From positions 1 to 19,911 of the forward strand of contig NZ_JBLZFY010000077.1 of NCBI RefSeq assembly GCF_050753365.1: a DNA stretch of 19,911 bases, in the 5' to 3' direction. Origin of the DNA: Geminocystis sp050753365. Its GTDB lineage: Bacteria > Cyanobacteriota > Cyanobacteriia > Cyanobacteriales > Cyanobacteriaceae. Positions 14,290 to 19,911 of the stretch are shown piece by piece. Below the pieces are notes generated by a model, which saw only the letters and a program-made list of their open reading frames with translations, had not been told where the DNA came from and did no database searches. How positions within the stretch are numbered: position 1 is the stretch's first letter; each line of letters begins with the position of its first letter. Position numbers and translations under genes: made by a program.

Positions 14290-15753
14290 ATGCTTAACTT
14301 ACTTTTAATATTACCAATTATAGGTTCGATCGTCATAGCAATTATACCCACGCAAAAAGAAAGTAACTTAAATAAAAATATTGCCATAATTTTTAGCAGT
14401 ATTACCTTTATTATCAGTATTTTAATTGGGATAAATTTTGACTATACAAATACTGGTTTACAATCCCAATTTTTTTTAGAATGGTTGCCTTTTATTGGCT
14501 TAAATTATACCGTTGCCATTGATGGTTTATCTTTACCCCTTATTATCCTTAATTGCTTAATCGTTACCCTGACATTTTTTAATAGTGAAGTGGACGGAAA
14601 AACCATTAATAAACCGAAACTTTACTGTATTTTAATCTTACTTTTAAGTACTTGTGTTAATGGTGCATTAATCGCACAAAATTTACTTCTGTTTTTCATT
14701 TTATATGAAATAAAACTTGTACCTATTTATCTTTTAATTTCCATCTGGGGTAGAGATAAAAGTGGTTATGCCGCCACGAAATATTTACTTTATACGGCAT
14801 TTTCTGGAATTTTCGTTTTAACTGCCTTTTTAGGTTTAAATTTCCTCACCCAAAGCAATAGCTTTGACATTGACGGCATCGTGACAGGAGTTTTACCCCA
14901 CGCTAAACAAATTTTACTGCTATTGACGATCGTAATTGGATTTGCCATCAAAATTCCGATTTTCCCCTTACATACATGGTTGCCCGATGCTTACACTCAA
15001 TCCTCTACTCCCGTATCGATGTTATTAGGAGGTATCGTTTCCAAACTTGGCACTTATGGCTTAATTCGCTTTGGTTTACAGTTATTTCCAGATGTTTGGA
15101 GTGAAATATCACCTTATTTGGCAGTTTTAGCGGTAATTAGTGCCATTTACGGCTCATTAGTCGCTATTTCTCAGACTGACATTAAGAAAATGATAGCTTA
15201 TGCTTCCCTTGCCCATATCAATTATGTGGTATTGGCAACGGCGGCAGGTACATCTTTAAGCATTAGTGGTGCAATTTGTCAAATGTTTGCCCATGGTTTA
15301 ATTGTGGCATTATTGTTTAATCTAGTAGGAATAATTGAAGAAAAAACAGGTACAAGGGAATTATCCGAATTACATGGATTAATGAATCCTTATCGTGGCT
15401 TACCTTTTGTGGGAGGATTGATGATTACTGCTGTGATGGCTAGTGCAGGAATACCCGGTATGGTGGGCTTTATTGGCGAATTTATCTCATTTCAGGGTAG
15501 TTTTAGCGTTTTTCCTGTTTATACTTTAATTTGCTTAATTTCAACGGGGTTGACGGCAGTTTACTTTGTCATTCTTTTAAACAGAGTATTTTTTGGCAGA
15601 ATGGAAAATAAAACGGGATATTTACCTAAAGTTGCTTCTTATGAGCGTTTTCCTGCCCTCGTATTCGCTATTTTGATTATTTTCTTCGGTTTACAACCTT
15701 CCTTTCTTACTAATCTAACTCTCAATACTAGCAGTTCGATCGGACTCTTTTAA
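14290..15753 (+). CDS. ndhD3: NDH-1 subunit NdhD3 (CO2-uptake type NdhD)
   Basis: This 487-residue membrane protein is the NuoM/NdhD-type antiporter subunit that partners NdhF3 in the NDH-1MS complex. The NuoM core is clear: YEIKLVPIYLLISIWG (about residues 139-154) with the conserved Glu, FPLHTWLPDAYTQSSTPVSM (about 227-246), LGTYGLIRF, DIKKMIAYASLAHINYV and MFAHGLIVALLFNLVG. Its length matches NdhD3 of other cyanobacteria as I recall it. ATG 14290 is at the family start. Membership in the inducible CupA complex, rather than the constitutive NdhD4/CupB complex, follows from the operon with cupA and the FAS1 gene cupS. Confidence 0.9.
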   Translation: MLNLLLILPIIGSIVIAIIPTQKESNLNKNIAIIFSSITFIISILIGINFDYTNTGLQSQFFLEWLPFIGLNYTVAIDGLSLPLIILNCLIVTLTFFNSEVDGKTINKPKLYCILILLLSTCVNGALIAQNLLLFFILYEIKLVPIYLLISIWGRDKSGYAATKYLLYTAFSGIFVLTAFLGLNFLTQSNSFDIDGIVTGVLPHAKQILLLLTIVIGFAIKIPIFPLHTWLPDAYTQSSTPVSMLLGGIVSKLGTYGLIRFGLQLFPDVWSEISPYLAVLAVISAIYGSLVAISQTDIKKMIAYASLAHINYVVLATAAGTSLSISGAICQMFAHGLIVALLFNLVGIIEEKTGTRELSELHGLMNPYRGLPFVGGLMITAVMASAGIPGMVGFIGEFISFQGSFSVFPVYTLICLISTGLTAVYFVILLNRVFFGRMENKTGYLPKVASYERFPALVFAILIIFFGLQPSFLTNLTLNTSSSIGLF

Positions 15754-15768
15754 AAACCATATTTGTAG

Positions 15769-15785
15769 GGTGGGCATTGCCCACC
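15769..15785. repeat. Perfect palindrome GGTGGGCA-T-TGCCCACC
   Basis: An 8-bp GC-rich stem with a one-base centre sits 15 bp after the ndhD3 stop, inside the familiar cyanobacterial motif TGTAGGGTGGGCATTGCCCACC. As RNA it could slow transcription after ndhD3, but no T-run follows, so a dispersed mobile repeat is more likely. It marks the left edge of the Rpn insertion. Confidence 0.7.
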
Positions 15786-15830
15786 AATAACTATATATAC
15801 AAATATTTCACAATAAGAGAAAAAGAGATT

Positions 15831-16817
15831 ATGACAGAAATTGTAGCAAATTTTGATGAACCATGGAAGGAAGCAATAGGGGGTTATTTTGACTATTTTT
15901 TAGACTACTTTTTTCCCGAAGTATATCAATTAGTAAATTGGCAGAAAAAACCTGTTTCTTTAGAGCAAGAATTACAGAAAATAACAGCCGATTCAGAAGA
16001 CACAAAACGAGCCGTTGATAAACTGTTTAAAGTATGGTTAAAAGATGAATCAGAAATCTGGGTATTAGTGCATATAGAAGTGCAAAGCCAATCACAAAAA
16101 GACTTTGCTCAAAGAATGTACATTTACAATTATCGAGCGTTTGATTTGTATAGAAAACCAGTAATTAGTTTAGCAATTTTAGGAGATGAAAGCCAAACAT
16201 GGCGACCAGATAACTATAGTTATCAATTAGGCGGTTGTCAAGTAAACTTATCATTTCCCACAGTAAAATTATTGGATTATGAATCAAAATGGCAAGAATT
16301 GGAAACAGAAAAAAATCCCTTTGCTATAATGATAATGGCTCATTTAAAAACAAAAGCGACAGTGAGTAATTTATCAGAAAGAGAGCAATGGAAATGGATA
16401 TTTTTACGCTCTCTCTATGAAAAAGGATACGCAAAAAAAGATATTGTTAAATTCTTAAAATTTGTGGATTTAATGATGACATTACCAAAACAGTTACAAC
16501 AAAGTTTAAAATTAAAAGTAAAACAATATGAGGAGGAAAAGAAAATGCCTTTAGTCAGTAATTTTGAAAAAGAAGCTAAACAAGAAGGAAGGAAAGAAGG
16601 AAGGAAAGAGGGAAGAAAAGAGGGCTTGAAAGAAGGGATTGAAAAAGAGATTAATTTAATTATTCGCTTACTTAATAAAAAGATAGGTTATTTATCTTCT
16701 GAATTAGAGTTAAAAATTAGAAATTTACCCCTGCAAATATTAGAAAATTTAGGGGAAGATTTATTAGATTTTAATAACAGAGATGATTTACTTTCTTGGT
16801 TAGATAATTATAGTTAA
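15831..16817 (+). CDS. Rpn-family recombination-promoting nuclease/putative transposase with DUF4351 tail, copy 1
   Basis: This 328-residue protein belongs to the Rpn (PD-(D/E)XK) family; E. coli members are DNA nucleases that promote RecA-independent recombination. The nuclease core contains DESEIWVLVHIEVQSQSQ with the catalytic-type Glu and Gln and then RMYIYNYRAFDLY; DEPWKEAIGGYFDYFLDYFF is the typical start. Near residue 250 a charged GRKEGRKEGRKEGLKEG repeat forms a linker to the DUF4351 domain (IIRLLNKKIGYLSSELELKI, with LGEDLLDFN near the end). I chose ATG 15831; the frame opens at 15777, inside a palindromic repeat, but the second copy starts at the equivalent ATG. It separates ndhD3 from cupA and has no obvious role in carbon uptake. 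Confidence 0.85.
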   Translation: MTEIVANFDEPWKEAIGGYFDYFLDYFFPEVYQLVNWQKKPVSLEQELQKITADSEDTKRAVDKLFKVWLKDESEIWVLVHIEVQSQSQKDFAQRMYIYNYRAFDLYRKPVISLAILGDESQTWRPDNYSYQLGGCQVNLSFPTVKLLDYESKWQELETEKNPFAIMIMAHLKTKATVSNLSEREQWKWIFLRSLYEKGYAKKDIVKFLKFVDLMMTLPKQLQQSLKLKVKQYEEEKKMPLVSNFEKEAKQEGRKEGRKEGRKEGLKEGIEKEINLIIRLLNKKIGYLSSELELKIRNLPLQILENLGEDLLDFNNRDDLLSWLDNYS

Positions 16818-16831
16818 AGATTCGATCGAAC

Positions 16832-17806
16832 ATGACAGAAATTGTAGCAAATTTTGATGAACCATGGAAGGAAGCAATAGGGGGTTATTTTGACTATTTT
16901 TTAGACTACTTTTTTCCCGAAGTTTATCAATTAGTAGATTGGCTCAAAAAACCTGTTTCTTTAGAGCAAGAATTACAGAAAATAACAGCCGATTCAGAAG
17001 ACACAAAACGAGCCGTTGATAAACTGTTTAAAGTATGGTTAAAAGATGAATCAGAAATCTGGGTATTAGTGCATATAGAAGTGCAAAGCCAATCACAAAA
17101 AGACTTTGCTCAAAGAATGTACATTTACAATTATCGAGCGTTTGATTTGTATAGAAAACCAGTAATTAGTTTAGCAATTTTAGGAGATGAAAGCCAAACA
17201 TGGCGACCAGATAACTATAGTTATCAATTAGGCGGTTGTCAAGTAAACTTATCATTTCCCACAGTAAAATTATTGGATTATGAATCAAAATGGCAAGAAT
17301 TGGAAACAGAAAAAAATCCCTTTGCTATAATGATAATGGCTCATTTAAAAACAAAAGCGACAGTGAGTAATTTATCAGAAAGAGAGCAATGGAAATGGAT
17401 ATTTTTACGCTCTCTCTATGAAAAAGGATACGCAAAAAAAGACATTGTTAAATTCTTAAAATTTGTGGATTTAATGATGACATTACCAAAACAGTTACAA
17501 CAAAGTTTAAAACTAAAAGTAAAACAATATGAGGAGGAAAAGAAAATGCCTTTAGTCAGTAATTTTGAAAAAGAAGCTAAACAAGAAGGAAGAAAAGAAG
17601 GAAGAAAAGAGGGATTGAAAGAAGGTATTGAAAAAGAGATTAATTTAGTTATTCGTTTACTAAATAAAAAAATCGGTTATTTATCTCCTCAATTAGAGAC
17701 AAGAGTGAGAAAATTACCTTTAGTAAAATTAGAAAATTTAGGGGAGGATTTACTTGATTTTAATACTGTAGATGACTTACTTTATTGGTTAGATAATTAC
17801 TCTTAA
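16832..17806 (+). CDS. Rpn-family recombination-promoting nuclease/putative transposase with DUF4351 tail, copy 2
   Basis: This 324-residue protein is the tandem copy of the gene at 15831, starting 14 bp after its stop, across TTCGATCGAA. The nuclease region (residues 1 to about 245) is nearly identical, including VHIEVQSQSQ; the linker has GRKEGRKEGLKEG, one unit less. The DUF4351 part differs at many sites (LSPQLETRVRKLPLVKLEN versus LSSELELKIRNLPLQILEN). Both copies appear intact. The pattern fits an older duplication whose front part was homogenised by gene conversion, or domain swapping with another family member. It has no apparent ribosome-binding site and may be translated by coupling to copy 1. 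Confidence 0.85.
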   Translation: MTEIVANFDEPWKEAIGGYFDYFLDYFFPEVYQLVDWLKKPVSLEQELQKITADSEDTKRAVDKLFKVWLKDESEIWVLVHIEVQSQSQKDFAQRMYIYNYRAFDLYRKPVISLAILGDESQTWRPDNYSYQLGGCQVNLSFPTVKLLDYESKWQELETEKNPFAIMIMAHLKTKATVSNLSEREQWKWIFLRSLYEKGYAKKDIVKFLKFVDLMMTLPKQLQQSLKLKVKQYEEEKKMPLVSNFEKEAKQEGRKEGRKEGLKEGIEKEINLVIRLLNKKIGYLSPQLETRVRKLPLVKLENLGEDLLDFNTVDDLLYWLDNYS

Positions 17807-17839
17807 AAACTTCTAAAAATTAATCCTTGTTTTATAACA

Positions 17840-17855
17840 AAACTCTCAAGAGTTT
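17840..17855. repeat. Perfect inverted repeat AAACTCT-CA-AGAGTTT before cupA
   Basis: Two 7-bp arms with a 2-bp centre lie 40 bp upstream of the cupA ATG, next to a second short palindrome (TTGTT-TTAT-AACAA, about 17827-17840). With the operon interrupted by the Rpn genes, cupA may need its own control region, and this is the best operator candidate in the 89-bp gap. It may also be a fortuitous or repeat-derived hairpin. Confidence 0.45.
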
Positions 17856-17895
17856 ACCACAAACATTTATTATTCCAATATCAAAACTAATTATT

Positions 17896-19182
17896 ATGAC
17901 AACAGCAACCAAAATTCCTCCCTCAACTCACGAATTTGCGGAAGTTATCCATCGTTTAGAGGCTGGAGGTTCAATGTTACCAGATACTCCTGAAAATTTA
18001 ATGCAAATTATCGGTATTTACAAGGCTTATGCCGTGCCGATGGATTTCTATTGGCGGGATTTACTCTATATCGCTGAAAGAGTTTTCCTTAATCCCCTTC
18101 CCTTCTTTAAATATTTCATCTCGAAAGAATATCTTGATTTGCCTAATCATTACGCTGGAGTTACTGCCGATTTGAGGATATGGCGAGGAGAAGCAACGGC
18201 GCATCCTGAGTTAATGGCTTTCATGGAAAAAGGAGAAACGGGTAAAATGCCTAAATTATTTCACCATTTACTGCACGATCGAATTAACATGGAGTTTGCT
18301 GAGGCTTGTATGAGGGCAATGCTATGGCATGGTAGAGATATGGGTATGGGAAAATTTGACGCTTATCTCGATAGCGATGAATATAAAGCTAATGCCGATG
18401 TGGCAATCAAAGCCTACTTTAAAGGTAATCCCATGATGTTAGGTTTGTATAAAGTTTTTCCTGAGATGTTTTTAGAGCAAGTACGTCAGTTATCCTATTA
18501 TGCTAATTTAGGGTTATTCTGGGAAGTTATGGCGCCCGTTTTCTTCGAGATGTCGGATATTTATGACGAAGGAGGTTTTAAAGGTGTGCCAGATGCTATG
18601 AATTTCCTTGTCAATGGAATATTTGCCATCGCTGGAAGACCAATATATCATCATGTTTATATAGAAGGCAAATGCTACGAAATTATCCCCAAGTCGAAGG
18701 GATTTACATGGTTATATGAAGCCGCTTTACCCTACGTTGAAGCCGTTTTTTACCGCACATCTCCCTTCCGAGGCACAAAATCCTATAACGCCCAAGCCAA
18801 ACAAATACCCCATGAGCAAAAAGACTTTCATTATGGTATCCTTTATGCTGATGTCTTTCCCGTTGGTAGTGCAGGAATCCCCCCCACATTATTAATGGAT
18901 GATATGTTGCACTTTTTACCCCCCTATCTCATCGAATACTATCAAAAACATTGTCGAGGAGAAGATGATATGTTGATTCAATTAGGGGTGACATTTCAAC
19001 GATCGATGTATAATGTAACCTCAGCAGTAATTCAGGCTTTGCGCACAGCGTTATTATATCCCCTCGATGACGAAAATCCTAAACATTTAATGAAAAATCG
19101 TCAATTTTTTGAGATGCAAATGGATAGATTTAAACGCCCCGAAGCACGATTAAGAGACATTCAATCACCAGACTATCGCTAA
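17896..19182 (+). CDS. cupA: CO2 hydration protein CupA (ChpY)
   Basis: CupA is the cytoplasm-facing subunit of the NDH-1MS complex that hydrates CO2 to bicarbonate, driven by the proton-pumping complex, in low-CO2-induced carbon uptake. The 428-residue product is of the ChpXY family: PENLMQIIGIYKAYAVPMDFY and DLLYIAERVFLNPLPFFKYF near the N-terminus, and a His-rich segment LFHHLLHDRINMEFAEACMR (121-140), with H123, H124, H127 and R129, that probably contains the metal-binding histidine I recall from the structure. LYPLDDENP and RPEARLRDIQSPDYR mark the C-terminus. I chose ATG 17896; the frame opens at 17827 but its first 23 residues are unlike the family. CupA rather than CupB is favoured by the linked ndhD3/ndhF3 and cupS. 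Confidence 0.9.
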   Translation: MTTATKIPPSTHEFAEVIHRLEAGGSMLPDTPENLMQIIGIYKAYAVPMDFYWRDLLYIAERVFLNPLPFFKYFISKEYLDLPNHYAGVTADLRIWRGEATAHPELMAFMEKGETGKMPKLFHHLLHDRINMEFAEACMRAMLWHGRDMGMGKFDAYLDSDEYKANADVAIKAYFKGNPMMLGLYKVFPEMFLEQVRQLSYYANLGLFWEVMAPVFFEMSDIYDEGGFKGVPDAMNFLVNGIFAIAGRPIYHHVYIEGKCYEIIPKSKGFTWLYEAALPYVEAVFYRTSPFRGTKSYNAQAKQIPHEQKDFHYGILYADVFPVGSAGIPPTLLMDDMLHFLPPYLIEYYQKHCRGEDDMLIQLGVTFQRSMYNVTSAVIQALRTALLYPLDDENPKHLMKNRQFFEMQMDRFKRPEARLRDIQSPDYR

Positions 19183-19300
19183 TTTTTAATTACGACGTTA
19201 AATCTGTTAATAAAAAATCTCCCCAAGCCCCCAATACCCTAATACCCCAATCAAATCCATAGCATTACTTTAATTTATATCTCATCAAAGTCAATTTATT

Positions 19301-19702
19301 ATGCCTACCATCGTTGATATTGCCGTTAATAATGACAATTTTAAAACTCTCGTTGCCGCCGTTACCGCCGCTAATTTAGTGGATGTGTTAAAAAGTGAGG
19401 GTAAATTTACTGTATTTGCACCGACAGATGATGCTTTTGCAAAACTTCCCCCTGGTACAATTACAACTTTACTCCAAAATATCCCTCAATTAGCTCGAAT
19501 TTTAACCTATCATGTGGTTTCAGGAAAATTAATGAAGGCTGATTTAGAAAAAGTTAACTCTGTAACCTCAATTGAAGGCTCACCGATTTCGATCGACTGT
19601 AGCGATAGTTTTGAAGTAAAAAATGCCACCGTCATTATGTCAGACATTGAGGCTGACAATGGCGTAATTCATGTTATTGATAATGTAATTTTAATGGGAT
19701 AA
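19301..19702 (+). CDS. cupS: FAS1-domain protein CupS of the NDH-1MS complex
   Basis: The 133-residue product is a single fasciclin (FAS1) domain without signal peptide: FTVFAPTDDAFAKLPPGT (about residues 40-57) is the first FAS1 box, ILTYHVVSGKL (about 67-77) the second, and NGVIHVIDNVILMG the C-terminal strand. Its length equals that of CupS (Sll1735) as I recall it, and it directly follows cupA (118 bp), as in Synechocystis. CupS binds the CupA-containing tip of the NDH-1MS complex on the cytoplasmic side; its exact role is not settled. Single FAS1 proteins are common in bacteria, so the assignment rests on the neighbourhood as well as the fold. Confidence 0.88.
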   Translation: MPTIVDIAVNNDNFKTLVAAVTAANLVDVLKSEGKFTVFAPTDDAFAKLPPGTITTLLQNIPQLARILTYHVVSGKLMKADLEKVNSVTSIEGSPISIDCSDSFEVKNATVIMSDIEADNGVIHVIDNVILMG

Positions 19703-19760
19703 AATCTATAACTAATTAGGGGTGTTGAAAAAATCTTTTAATAAGGATAGTTAATAGTTA

Positions 19761-19777
19761 ATATAGCATTGCTATAT
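19761..19777. repeat. Inverted repeat ATATAGC-ATT-GCTATAT after cupS
   Basis: A 7-bp perfect stem lies 58 bp downstream of the cupS stop. No T-run follows, so it is a weak terminator candidate at the end of the CO2-uptake cluster. Confidence 0.4.
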
Positions 19778-19846
19778 GAATTGTAAGAATTTGATCCCCC
19801 CTAACCCACCAGGGCTGTTTCATTTTCAAATTTTTGGTTAAGAGAA

Positions 19847-19875
19847 AGTAATGAGTAAAGAGTAATAAGTAATGA
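19847..19875. repeat. Heptamer tandem repeat (AGTAATG type) at the right edge
   Basis: About four degenerate units of AGTAATG/AGTAAAG/AGTAATA, the same family as the repeat after serA at 8676. No gene is visible between here and the window end. Confidence 0.7.
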
Positions 19876-19911
19876 GTTTTGATAATTTACTATTAAAAAT
19901 TGATTATTTCA

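Larger units (their letters stand above)
15831..17806 (+). repeat. Tandem duplication, 1001-bp offset, of an Rpn-type nuclease gene
   Basis: Units 15831-16831 and 16832-17806 start with the same ATGACAGAAATTG. For about 735 bp they differ at only a handful of positions (for example AATTGGCAG versus GATTGGCTC near codons 36-38), then diverge clearly from the GRKEG repeat onwards. The second unit is shorter mainly because it has one GRKE copy less. Differences were found by eye. Confidence 0.9.

Noticed and set aside
15753..15800. GC-rich palindrome after ndhD3 as a rho-independent terminator
   Set aside because: No T-run follows in either direction, and the sequence matches a dispersed repeat common in cyanobacteria.
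15777..15830. Upstream start of Rpn copy 1 giving 18 extra residues
   Set aside because: The extension is encoded within a dispersed palindromic repeat and is absent from copy 2; ATG 15831 matches the copy 2 start.
17827..17895. N-terminal extension of CupA
   Set aside because: These residues are unlike the family and overlap inverted repeats of the leader; ATG 17896 begins the family-like sequence.
18704..18889. Minus-strand open frame inside cupA
   Set aside because: It is a shadow of the conserved cupA frame with no start signal.
11437..19702. Assignment as the constitutive NdhF4/NdhD4/CupB complex
   Set aside because: The FAS1 gene of CupS type after the hydration protein and the gene order fit the inducible ndhF3-ndhD3-cupA-cupS set. 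A tree would settle it.

Overview
The window looks like chromosomal DNA from an AT-rich unicellular cyanobacterium. The main grounds are a complete gene set for an NDH-1 CO2-uptake complex (ndhF3, ndhD3, cupA, cupS), a cyanobacterial DUF1815 protein, two perfect HIP1 octamers (GCGATCGC) and many copies of the shorter palindrome CGATCG, often as TTCGATCGAA. Short 7-bp repeats of the type known from cyanobacterial intergenic regions are common. The genus cannot be fixed by reading; a relative of Geminocystis or Cyanobacterium is a guess from base composition and gene style.

Layout. Positions 1-3600 are accessory DNA: a sensor histidine kinase that lost its ATPase domain, two Uma2-family nuclease genes that are tandem copies (offset 1012 bp), a small antitoxin-like gene between them on the other strand, and a decayed reading frame. 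Positions 3671-10845 hold mostly housekeeping or conserved genes: a DUF1815 protein, MutS2, phosphoglycerate dehydrogenase (SerA), a DUF1499 protein, a conserved small protein of unknown function and an exported M48 metalloprotease. MutS2 carries an in-frame palindromic repeat and a 39-bp tandem repeat inside its ATPase domain. Positions 10977-11196 contain two gene stumps joined tail to tail.

Positions 11314-19702 are the most interesting part: an expanded CO2-concentrating locus in the order ndhF3, beta-carbonic anhydrase, ndhD3, two Rpn-type nuclease genes, cupA, cupS, all on the plus strand. NdhF3 and NdhD3 are the membrane proton-channel subunits, CupA the CO2-hydrating subunit and CupS the small FAS1-domain partner of the inducible NDH-1MS complex. 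The intercalated carbonic anhydrase has intact active-site residues and a twin-arginine signal, so it should act in the thylakoid lumen or periplasm, opposite to the cytoplasmic CupA. This suggests functional coupling of a lumenal carbonic anhydrase with the CO2-uptake machine. The Rpn pair looks like a selfish or accessory insertion between ndhD3 and cupA; its two copies are almost identical over the nuclease part and diverged in the C-terminal part.

No rRNA, tRNA, CRISPR array or complete insertion sequence was seen. No LysR-type regulator gene (ccmR/ndhR) lies next to ndhF3 within the window.
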